A DNA stretch of 64,000 bases, taken from the NCBI GenBank assembly GCA_903920215.1, contig CAIXLG010000018.1, positions 1 to 64,000 on the forward strand, written 5' to 3'. Positions 29,406 to 38,736 of this stretch are shown here, piece by piece. Origin of the DNA: an uncultured Chlorobiaceae bacterium. GTDB taxonomy: Bacteria > Bacteroidota > Chlorobiia > Chlorobiales > Chlorobiaceae. How positions within the stretch are numbered: position 1 is the stretch's first letter; every line of letters begins with the position of its first letter. The position numbers were made by a program, and so were the translations under genes. Below the pieces are notes generated by a model. It was not told the DNA's origin. It was given only the letters and a program-made list of their open reading frames with translations, and made no database searches.

Positions 29406-29437
29406 GTTTAATGTCCAATTCTACAAAGGCCTCTCAG

Positions 29438-29959
29438 TCAGTCAGAAACAGCCAGTTTACTAAGATAGGTTTTGATAGAATCATGGAGGCCAATGCCAAG
29501 CTTTTTGTGCATCCTGTAGCGTATGCTTTCCATTCCCCTTGCGCTAATACCTATAGAGCGGGCAATCTCCACGGTGTCATAGTTTAACTTGATAAAGAGG
29601 CAAATATGAAGTTCACGCTGGTTGAGCCCGTGGTGCTTTTTCTCGACCTTTGACAAAAAAGCAGCATCGCTTTCAGTCAGTTCAGTGCCATTGCGTTTTG
29701 AAAAAGTTTCAATTTCAATGAGGTGCATGCAGGCATCAGTCATCATTCTCTTCACAGCAGCATCAATGTCAAGAGAGTATATCTGGTCAAGCAGGTTGCG
29801 CAAGCCAGGACCCTTATTCCTATTGTTTACAGCAGCGACTCTTGCAAGCTCCTTTTCATTGGATTCGATAATTGTTTTTAAACGTTCAATCTCTTGTTCA
29901 AACTCAATCGGTGAATGCTCGAGTGTCGATGTTTTGTTCCGTGTAGCTACTGCTTGCAT
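29438..29959 (-). CDS. LuxR-type HTH regulator
   Basis: 'LNQRELHICLFIKLNYDTVEIARSIGISARGMESIRYRMHKKLG'. Confidence 0.8.
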   Translation of the reverse strand: MQAVATRNKTSTLEHSPIEFEQEIERLKTIIESNEKELARVAAVNNRNKGPGLRNLLDQIYSLDIDAAVKRMMTDACMHLIEIETFSKRNGTELTESDAAFLSKVEKKHHGLNQRELHICLFIKLNYDTVEIARSIGISARGMESIRYRMHKKLGIGLHDSIKTYLSKLAVSD

Positions 29960-30002
29960 GATTATTTCTCGTTTATCGTTGGGGGATAACCGTCACAAAT
30001 CG

Positions 30003-30033
30003 TTTTTCTGTATAGAGTAAAAATACAGAAAAA
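30003..30033. promoter_or_regulatory. Perfect 11-bp inverted repeat upstream of the LuxR gene
   Basis: TTTTTCTGTAT-agagtaaaa-ATACAGAAAAA. Confidence 0.5.
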
Positions 30034-30156
30034 ATAGTCGATATGCTAAGTATTTAACTTGCCGGTCACTTATCAGAAAATGGGGATAAAGAGTGGGTAT
30101 CTTATTCTCTGTATTCTATTATTTCCCGGTTCATGAGCAGAACCCATCTCATTCCT

Positions 30157-30459
30157 TTAGTCAGCAAATGGGTTGGCGACATTGTCCGCAGGTTTGATGC
30201 TGATTTTGTCTGGCAGGTCACCTTTTTTCATACTGGCAATAATATCATTGAAGAGTGTCTGCAGGGTTTCAGCATTACCAAGGCCTTCCTTGTCACGGGT
30301 GATGTCAATGTTGCCGTAGATGGTAATGCGATCCTCACGGTTTTCGACGGTCAAATCTCCTATGCTTAGCGAGTCTGTTTCATTGGCAAAGGGGGCGATC
30401 TTCATTGCGTTCTTGTTCATAGTGCGTCTTTTTGTTTTACGTTCATCTGGCCTGTTCAA
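30157..30459 (-). CDS. Hypothetical protein (start probably internal MNKNAMKIAP)
   Basis: 100-aa ORF with plausible composition. Confidence 0.5.
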   Translation of the reverse strand: MNRPDERKTKRRTMNKNAMKIAPFANETDSLSIGDLTVENREDRITIYGNIDITRDKEGLGNAETLQTLFNDIIASMKKGDLPDKISIKPADNVANPFAD

Positions 30460-30486
30460 TCAGCACTTCGAAGCTATCACATCTAT

Positions 30487-31296
30487 TCAATAATTCGATC
30501 TGGAGCGATAGGGTTTTGGCATGGGTAGCTCAAGTTTCACCTGTTTGGCTGAAGCGGACAGTTTCGGGAAAAAGTTAATGCCAGCCAGTTTCTCCAGTTC
30601 GCTGATGCTCAGTATCTGCAATTCATCACTGTTTTCATTTTTAACGTAGTATGCAGCGCCCCTGTTCTTGTTGGGGTCAAAGACCAATTTGTAAACATGT
30701 GTTGGTACCAAAACCCTGCCATTCAGTCGAGCAATATTAGCTCCCTGGTAAAGTGGTCCCGTGATGACATAGAGTTCTCCGGTATTCAGGACAAGAGTTC
30801 GTAATGAAGATTCAATACCTTCCCATAGAATCGTGTTCAGCTTGTGATTCTGGGGTATCATGTTGGCGAGTGAAAAGCATTGCAGCCGTGCGCTTCTATT
30901 TGGCATGTCGGCGCTTGGTGCCATGTGCCCGCGGTCAAAACCGGATCGAGCATAATCCTTCAGTTCAGCCCGTTCATCAGCAGGCAGGTTTTCTTCAGGA
31001 TGAAAGGCTTCCCGTCCTTTCAATTCCCTTGCGTCCTGGATACTTTCTCTGGTAAGATGCTCAGCAGACCAGATGGGAGTTCGGGAGATGCCGGAGTGCA
31101 TAACAGCAAAGTTGTCGTAACATAATTCCCGGGCCTTTGCTTTAAGGGAGGCTTTTTGAATATCCGGAGCAACTCCGTTCAGATACTGCAGAGGGCACGC
31201 TGTTGTTGCCGCAGATACGGTCTGAGCGGTAGATGCTATGAGCAACATGAGGAGGGTAACTATCCAGGAACCCCTCTGGTGCACGTATTTTTTCAT
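30487..31296 (-). CDS. DNA/RNA non-specific endonuclease (NucA family), secreted
   Basis: 'GFDRGHMAPSADMPNRSARLQCFSLANMIPQNHKLN' contains the DRGH catalytic motif; N-terminal signal peptide. Confidence 0.92.
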   Translation of the reverse strand: MKKYVHQRGSWIVTLLMLLIASTAQTVSAATTACPLQYLNGVAPDIQKASLKAKARELCYDNFAVMHSGISRTPIWSAEHLTRESIQDARELKGREAFHPEENLPADERAELKDYARSGFDRGHMAPSADMPNRSARLQCFSLANMIPQNHKLNTILWEGIESSLRTLVLNTGELYVITGPLYQGANIARLNGRVLVPTHVYKLVFDPNKNRGAAYYVKNENSDELQILSISELEKLAGINFFPKLSASAKQVKLELPMPKPYRSRSNY

Positions 31297-31509
31297 GTAA
31301 GGTGTTTTGTTATTGAATTAGCTCTTATGCAGGCAAAGTGCTGCTTTTTCATGGAGGCAAAATTAAGATCAATCGAGGTAAGTGGTGTTGACGTAATATA
31401 AGAAAAATAAGCCAGTTAGCCTATCGGATATTTCACAAATAAGGGACCAAATTGATTGGAAATTTTGTAGTCGTGGCGAACGGCCCATAGCGCCATGCTT
31501 GCCACTCAC

Positions 31510-34440
31510 TGATGTTCGCCGCAAGCACGGCACTCTGTGCCCAAGAGGCCATTTGGCCAGCTCAGCTTCACAGCGCTGCACTACGCCTTGAAGGGCTTGT
31601 TTGCGCAGCCATGCTTTCGCTATCTCCGCAACAGCCAGCATTTGCTGCTGGTTGCCCTCAGTGCAGCAAGCCTGCATTTGCACGCAGCTGCATCTCGCTC
31701 ATCCCTGCAAGCGCTGCACACCAGCCCTGAAGGGCTTCGTTAGCGCTGCAGAGCTTCGCTGCTCGTATCAAGGCAACAGCCTGCATCCGCAGCCGGTTGC
31801 TCTCATAGTACGGCAGCAGCCTGCATCCGCAGCCAGTTGCTTGCATGGCAGCAGCCTGCATTCGCATTCAGCTGCATCCCGCTCATCCCTGCAAGCGCTG
31901 CACTCCGCCTTGAAGGGCTCCGTTTGCGCAGCCTACTTTCGCTATCCCCGCAACAGTCTGCAGTCGCAGCCGGTTGCTTGCATGGCAGCAGCCTGCATTC
32001 GCACGCAGCTGCATCCCGCTCATCCCTGCAAGCGCTGCACACCAGCCCTGAAGGGCTTCGTTAGGGCAGCATGTGCCTTCGCTTTTTAGCAGCGAAAGAA
32101 TCGTTTTTCATTTTTTGGAAGTGCTGTCGATGGATTCTGTCACTCCCATGTGTTCCCGCTCATAGTTTGGTACAAACCAATGGCATCATCAATAAAGTCA
32201 GACATGAGTAACAATGCATCCTCCGATTTTTCTCCGCTATAATCGTCAGACGTTTCAATGCGAGCATTAGCATATCTCAACCACTGTTCTAAAGATGATA
32301 CAAATAAGTTGTTTTCATTAGCCATGCGGAAAATTGGCTTGGGACTGTTAGGAACTTCAGGAATGCCAAGTCCTTCCAAGAGGTACCGTTTCAGCACCTT
32401 CCACATAAAATCATAGCAAGTTTTAAACCGCCGTATGACAGATTCTGCAACAGCTTCCTGCATTAACTCAGGCAGTTCCGTGTCTTTAACTTTATAGCTC
32501 TCATATTGCAGCTCAAGATGCTTAAGCGCTTTCTGAAATATGTCGTATTGGATCATGTATTATTATTATGGATTTCTGAAATATAGAAATACCATATGGT
32601 TTTATAAAAGTGCCTTCGCTCGCTGGGGCACGGCAACAGCCTGCATCCGCAGCCGGTTGTATCCAGTGCAGCAAGCCTGCCTTCGCAGCCAGCTGCATTT
32701 GCCAGGCGCTGCACTCCGCCCTTCGGGCTCCATTTGCGCAGCATTGCTTTTGCTTGTCCGTATTACGGCAACAGCCTGCAGCCGCAGCCGGTTGCTTGCA
32801 TTGCACCAGCCTGCATTTGCACGCAGCTGCATCTCGCTCATCCTTGCAAGCGCCGCACACCAGCCCTAAAGGGCTTCGTTACCGCTGCATTGCTTCGTTG
32901 TTCGTAGCACGGCAACAGCCTGCATCCGCAGCCGGTTGCTTGCATTGCACCAGCCTGCATTTGCACGCAGCTGCATTTCGCTCATCCCTGCAATCGCTGC
33001 ACACCAGCCCTAAAGGGCTTCGTTACCGCTGCAGTGCTTCGCTGTTCGTGGCACGGCACCAGCCTGCATTCGCAGCCGGTTGCTTGCATGGCAGCAGCCT
33101 GCATTCGCAGTCAGCTGCACCCGCTCATCACTGCAAGCGCTGCACTCCGCCTTGAAGGGCTCCGTTTGCGCAGCATTGCTTTCGCTATTCCCTGCACCAG
33201 CCTGCATCCGCACGCAGCTGCATCTCGCTCATCACTGCAATCGCTGCACTCCAGCCCTGAAGGGCTTCGTTTGCGCTGCAGTGCTTCGCTCGCTAGGGCA
33301 CTGCAACAGCCTGCATCCGCAGCCGGTTGCTTGCATGGCAGCAGCCTGCATCCGCATTCAGCTGCATCTCGCTCATCCCTGCAAGCGCTGCACACCATCG
33401 TTACCGCTGCAGTGCTTCGCTTGTCCGTATCACGGCAACAGCCTGCATCCGCAGCCGGTTGCTTTTGTGCAGCAAGCCTGCATCCGCATTCAGCTGCATC
33501 CCCGCTCATCACTGCAAGCACTGCACTCGGCCTTGAAGGGCTTCGTTTGCGATGCAGTGCTTCGCTGTTCGTATCACGGCAACAGCCTGCATCCGCAGCC
33601 GGTTGCTTGCATGGCAGCAGCCTGCATTCGCACGCAGCTGCATTTCGCTCAGCATGAAAGCGCTGCACTCCGCCTTGAAGGGCTCCGTTTGCGCAGCCAT
33701 GCTTTCGGTATCCCCGCAACAGCCTGCATTCGCAGCCAGCTGCACCCGCTCAGCATGACAGCGCTGCACACCAGCCCTAAAGGGCTTCATTTGCGCTGCA
33801 TTGCTTCGCTGTTTGTGGCACGGCAACAGCCTGCATCCGCAGCCGGTTGCTCTTGCTGCAGCAAGCCTGCATTCGCAGCCAGCTGCATACTGCTCAGCAC
33901 ACAGCGCTGCACTCCGCCTTGAAGGGCTCCGTTTGTGCAGCCATGCTTTCGCTTCCACGGCACCAGCCTGCATTCGCACGCAGCTGCATCTCGCTCATCC
34001 CTGCAAGCGCCGCACTCCAGCCCTGACGGGCTTCCTTGCCGCTGCAGTGCTTCGCTCGCTCGGGCACGGCAACAGCCTGCAGCCGCAGCCGGTTGCTCTC
34101 ATGGCACGGCAACAGGCCGCATTCGCAGCCAGTTGCTTGCACGGCACCAGCCTGCATTCGCACGCAGCTGCATCTCGCTCATCCCTGCACGCGCTGCACA
34201 CCAGCCCTAAAGGGCTTCGTTTGCGCTGCAGTGCTTCGCTCGCTCGGGCACGGCAACAGGCCGCATTCGCAGCCGGTTGCTCTCATGGCACGGCAACAGC
34301 CTGCATCCGCAGCCGGTTGCTTTCATGCAGCAAGCCTGCCTTCGCAGGCAGCTGCATTTCGCTCAGAACACAGCGCTGCACTCCGCCTTGAAGGGCTCCG
34401 TTTGCGCAGCATTGCATTTACTCAGCCAACGCACCAGCCT
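31510..34440. repeat. Array of ~143-bp GC-rich repeats (at least 15 partial or complete units), interrupted by a single-ORF segment
   Basis: Recurring CGGCAACAGCCTGCATCCGCAGCCGGTTGCTTGCATGGCAGCAGCCTGCATTCGCACGCAGCTGCATCTCGCTCATCCCTGCAAGCGCTGCAC..CCCTGAAGGGCTTCGTTTGCGCTGCAGTGCTTCGCT; e.g. 32911 and 33055 are 144 nt apart. Confidence 0.93.
32140..32556 (-). CDS. Hypothetical protein embedded in the repeat array
   Basis: 138-aa ORF with normal amino-acid composition, AT-richer than the flanking repeats. Confidence 0.65.
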   Translation of the reverse strand: MIQYDIFQKALKHLELQYESYKVKDTELPELMQEAVAESVIRRFKTCYDFMWKVLKRYLLEGLGIPEVPNSPKPIFRMANENNLFVSSLEQWLRYANARIETSDDYSGEKSEDALLLMSDFIDDAIGLYQTMSGNTWE

Positions 34441-34519
34441 GCACTAGATCGCAGCGGCACCTTGCGCTTCGCGGTTCTGCTCCGCACTCTGTCGGTTGGG
34501 CTGCAAGCAGCGGCTCGAT

Positions 34520-34706
34520 GCACCCAGCTTGTACAGCCGCCCGCCGCTACATTCCGCTGCAGTCCCCAGGCGCCGAAGAGCCTTCACCCGCTCGACATTG
34601 CTGCAGCAAAGAAGAAGAGCTGCAGCAGTGTCGAGCGTGTTCAGGCAAAGAGGCGCCTGAGGACTGCAGCTACATTGACGCTTTGGGCGTCCGTACAACC
34701 CGGTGC
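34520..34706. repeat. Long imperfect inverted repeat (~187 nt)
   Basis: Arms 34557-34574/34652-34669 and 34590-34607/34619-34636, plus outer arms 34520-34542/34684-34706, all centred on about 34613. Confidence 0.8.
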
Positions 34707-34886
34707 ATTTTTTTTCTGCTCGGCTTCGCTTGGCGTGTCTGACTGGCGCTTGGCGTTGCTTATCTGGACCTTTGGCGTCAACTCGGTTGGTATGGCGAAT
34801 GCACAATCAACTCAGCGATAAGCCTGCGGCACAAAGAACGATGTCGGAGTATCAACAAACCTTCCACATGTTATCAACAGAAGAGG

Positions 34887-35629
34887 ATTGGAGTGTCATC
34901 GCACCTTTTACAATTCAAAGCACCAGATTATGCTGCTGTGGTGGCTGAGAGTCTTCCATTGCATCGAGCGTATCCTGAGCCTGCAGCATGAGCTTCGATA
35001 GGCAGTTCCGCAAGGGTTGCACTGCCTCCATGTCACGCCATTTGCAAGAAGAGAAGGCCAAATGTCGCGCCAGTGGTATAGGCAGCGCAACCCATGCTTG
35101 AGGTGACCGGCAGTATGATGCTTCGATAGTTCGTATCGTGATCCGGCGTCTTGTATTGCAATTCGGCGGCAGCAAAATCAGGTGCATTTTAACACTGCGC
35201 GCATTCGCTTGCTGACTTGAGCACACTTGCATTGGCGCCTCTTCGCTGCAAGAGCATTGGCAGAAGAGCAGTGCATTGGCTGCTTGCATTGGCGGGCATG
35301 TCGGCAGTGCTTGGCGTTGCTTGTACTGCACTGTGGCGGCAGGGCGGGCGGCACGGGCATTGGCAGAAGAGCGTGCTTCGCATTTTGCCTACGGGGCGTG
35401 TAAGCAGTGCTTGGCGGTTCCCAGCGGAAGAGCTTGGCAGAGGGGCATTGCATTGGCAGGCGTGTCATCGAGCGCTTGGCGGTTCCCAGCGGTATGGGGA
35501 GTATTGGAGTGTCATCAATCCTTTTACAATTCAAAGCGTCATGTGCCTGGGGTTACTCCTCATTGCATCACATAGTTCAGTGGCCAGACACCAGACGAAC
35601 TTTAACACTGCGCGCATTCGCTTGCTGAC
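34887..35629. repeat. Paired dispersed direct repeats
   Basis: 34887-34921 ~ 35503-35537 (attggagtgtcatc...ccttttacaattcaaagc) and 35188-35216 = 35601-35629 (tttaacactgcgcgcattcgcttgctgac). Confidence 0.8.
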
Positions 35630-36057
35630 GTGTGCACACGGGCATTGGCAGCTGCTATACCGCAAGAGCTTTCGGCGCAAGAGCAGGGCATTGGCAAACA
35701 ATTAATCATGGCCCTGCGGGCATTGTAGGTAGCGGGCCTCCACCTCAGTGATTAATTTTATAGCTCCCTGTATGCACCTCGGTGTCGGCCCTTCGTGCAG
35801 GCAAGCCTGCAGCCTCTCGCAATGCGCAAGAGGGAAAACAGCGCAATGCTTCGGCAGGCGGGCAACAGGGCATTTGGCGGTCAGGGCCTTGCATTGGCGG
35901 TAAGCACCAGTGAATGCTCGGCAGCCGCCTTTTGAGTACAACGCTCGCTGCAGCGTATCGCAATGCTTGGCGGTGCCCGGCAGAAGAGATTTGGCGTGAG
36001 AGCAGGGCATTGGCAGTAGGGCGCGCAGCAAGAGGGCGCGGGGAGAACAGAGGGCGC

Positions 36058-36169
36058 CTTTTAGAAACACCAGCGAAGAAAGAGCAGCTCCAAGGCAAAG
36101 AGACTTATAGAAACACCGGCAAGAAAAAGCGGTACCTCAGAAAGCGACTTTTAGAAACACCAGCGAAGA
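36058..36169. repeat. Three copies of a ~44-45 nt unit (acttttagaaacaccagcgaaga)
   Basis: Copies at 36058, 36103 and 36147. Confidence 0.8.
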
Positions 36170-36416
36170 GAAGAGCAAAGAAGAAACACGGGGGAAGAGA
36201 AGACCGCCCCCACCCCTCCAAGAGCCGGCAAGAGCAATTGCTAAGACTCCATTGTCACTCCGAAACATGGCCTCAGCTGGACGCCAATCGGCACGGGGGA
36301 AGAACGATATGCGGCAGTAGCCTGAAGAAGCAATCATGGCACTCGGTGCAGGAAGGGTTCTCTTGCAGTGGCGTATGCTCTTTCTTATGCTATCATGGTA
36401 TATGGCGACTGAACCT

Positions 36417-36754
36417 GGTAAGCGACCTGTGATTTTGTATGGTGAGCCAACCGGGCATTGGGCGGCAGGTACAGAAGAAACAGTCCCGTTAAATCTGTGC
36501 AGTAGCGTCTTGCTATCATGACATTTTGGGCGTGAGACACATGGTAAACGACCTGTGATTCTGTATGGCGGGCCAACCGGGCATTGGGCGGCAGGAACAA
36601 AAGAAGCAGTCCCGTTAAATCTGTGCAGTAGCGTCTTGCTATCATGACATTTTGGGCGTGAGACACATGGTAAACGACCTGTGATTCTGTATGGCGGGCC
36701 AACCGGGCATTGGGCGGCAGGAACAAAAGAAGCAGGCCAGTGCATGTAGCGATG
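36417..36754. repeat. 126-bp tandem repeat, three copies (last partial)
   Basis: Starts 36417, 36543, 36669 (ggtaaacgacctgtgattctgtatggcgggccaaccgggcattggg...); copies 2 and 3 identical where both are present. Confidence 0.93.
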
Positions 36755-37012
36755 TATGGCGGGGGGGTGCGTGACCGTCCGCAGTAGCGAACATATCCCA
36801 CCCACCCAATGGGCCACTCGTACGGCAGCATTGTTCCGGTGAGTACACCTACACGAGCTGCCTTCTCGGCCCCCCCGCCAAGCAAGGGGCCCTTTATTTT
36901 CTGCGCGCAAGCTTGCTGTAAGGCAAAGCGCTTCGCTTGGATTAACGTCGCCGAGCGATTAAAGAAAGGGTACCCTGTATGCGCATCGGCGAAGAATTTT
37001 AGCCTGCGGTCG

Positions 37013-37340
37013 TGTATAAGACCAGCAGGGAGCTCCTGGTGTAATCACAGCGATATGCAGCTTACCAGTTGGGGAACGATGGTCGGCGTGGGTGCAAAGG
37101 CATTTTGGCGTGGCATCAGGCATTGGTTTTGTGGCCTGCGGGTTTGCATCCCCTTCCAGCGGGGAGCTCCTGGTAGGGGTAATCACAGCGGTATGCTGCT
37201 TCGCAGTCGGGGAACGATGTCGGCGTGGGTGCAAGGGCATTATGGCGTCTTGTCAGCGACGAGGCGGTATGGCGTGGCGTCGGGCATTGGCCTGCGGGCG
37301 CGCATAAGACCAGCAGGGAGCTACTGGTGAAATCAAGGCG
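37013..37340. repeat. ~136-150-bp direct repeat, three copies (last partial)
   Basis: 'ggggagctcctgg...taatcacagcg.tatgc.gctt..cagt.ggggaacgatg' at 37029 and 37165, partial at 37315. Confidence 0.85.
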
Positions 37341-37737
37341 ATAAGCCTCCGGCATGAAGAGCGTACTGGCGCGCTACGCTTACATATATATGAGGGGTGA
37401 GTAGATATAGAGGGGGTTATTCGTCATTTCCCTGGCGTGGTGGCCCTGCAGCGTCTGTCGTAGTGGGGCGGCAAAGAAGTCTTATTTAAGAATAGAGGTC
37501 GCGTTAGCGACGTGGTTTATTTCGGGGTACCGAAATGAAGAGGTGGGCATTCTGCTCTTAGCCAGACGTATTTATGGGGTTGGTTTTGGTGGCGCTTTCA
37601 ATTGTTAAAAAGTCCTGTAAGCACTTATAAATAATATAATTATGTGGTTTATTCTGTTGATTATTTCTTGATAAATACGTATATTTAAGTAATTAAAGAA
37701 GTGAATGTAAGGCTTTTTCAACCAAATCATTACAGCC

Positions 37738-38274
37738 ATGACTACTACATCTGCCGCAATTACCCCTCGTATTTATGTTGGTACCTATGCCAAGTATAAT
37801 GATGGTAGCATTTTCGGTAAGTGGTTTGATCTGTCGGATTACTCTTGTAAAGAGGATTTTATAGCGGATTGTGCCGAGCTGCATAAGGATGAAGCTGATC
37901 CGGAGTTTATGTTTCAGGATTGGGAGGATATACCGGATACTTTTATTTCAGAGAGTTCTATCAGTGAGGGTTTCTGGGAGTGGTGGGATGATATCGAAGA
38001 TCTCTGCATTGAAGAGCAGGAGGCCTACAAGGATTATAGCGATAACTTGCCGAAGGGTGAAGCTGTTGATTTCAAGCGGTTTCAGGATGAGTATCATGGT
38101 TGTTTTGATAGTGAGCGGGAATTTGCCGAGAATCTGGCCGAGGAGCAGGGATTTTTTGAAGCGATGGAAAAGGCTGGTATCAGTCCGTCATATTTCGATA
38201 CGGATGCATACGCCAATGATCTCTTTCAGGGGGAGTTCTGGATGAGTGATAAAGGTCATGTTTTCACAAGGTAA
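37738..38274 (+). CDS. ardA: ArdA-like antirestriction protein
   Basis: Acidic 178-aa protein; 'PRIYVGTYAKYNDGSIFGKWFDLSDYSCKEDFIADCAELHKDEADPEFMFQDWEDIP' typical of ArdA. Confidence 0.88.
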   Translation: MTTTSAAITPRIYVGTYAKYNDGSIFGKWFDLSDYSCKEDFIADCAELHKDEADPEFMFQDWEDIPDTFISESSISEGFWEWWDDIEDLCIEEQEAYKDYSDNLPKGEAVDFKRFQDEYHGCFDSEREFAENLAEEQGFFEAMEKAGISPSYFDTDAYANDLFQGEFWMSDKGHVFTR

Positions 38275-38416
38275 GGCCCAGCCCTATCGGAGCGGTAGCC
38301 TGGCCGATCAGCCGGGTTATTGCTCTTATTGGCCGGTAATACTGTATGTTGTCCACAGCAGTTGCCTTTGTTTTAGTGTGTAACAATCAAAAACCCGCAG
38401 GTAAACAATAATTGTT

Positions 38417-38653
38417 ATGGACCCTTCAGAACTTGTTGCAGGCAGTACCTATCGGATTAAGCTGAAGCATATCGGTGGTTCAGTGACGCGCAGGGAGTTT
38501 GTCGGTCATGAGCTGCAGTATGGCTCCATACCGGCTCTTGTTTTCTCTACTCGAGTATTATCAGGTACAAAGCCCTCCGCCAATCCAACACGCCCGCAGA
38601 ATTTGACCATCACGTTACCTGTTCGGGATATTCTGTCTGTCGAAGAGGTGTGA
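38417..38653 (+). CDS. Hypothetical protein
   Basis: 78-aa ORF, co-directional with ardA. Confidence 0.5.
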   Translation: MDPSELVAGSTYRIKLKHIGGSVTRREFVGHELQYGSIPALVFSTRVLSGTKPSANPTRPQNLTITLPVRDILSVEEV

Positions 38654-38736
38654 GGCAGTATAGGTAACTCGTCATGATGCCGGTAATGATCTATGTTTTT
38701 GGTTTATAGTGGGTTATTGTCGCTGAATTCTATGTG

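Noticed and set aside
31510-34440. Many overlapping 60-280 aa ORFs on both strands (e.g. 33080-33922, 33111-33719, 33801-34391)
   Set aside because: They are by-products of the stop-poor ~143-bp repeat; alternative frames of the same unit are equally open and composition is aberrant (Ser/Ala/His/Cys-rich)
31510-34440. CRISPR array
   Set aside because: Units of ~143 nt with no short constant repeat separated by unique spacers and no cas genes
36137-36910. 257-aa minus-strand ORF containing three 42-aa repeats
   Set aside because: Arises from the 126-bp tandem repeat; no recognisable domain or plausible operon context
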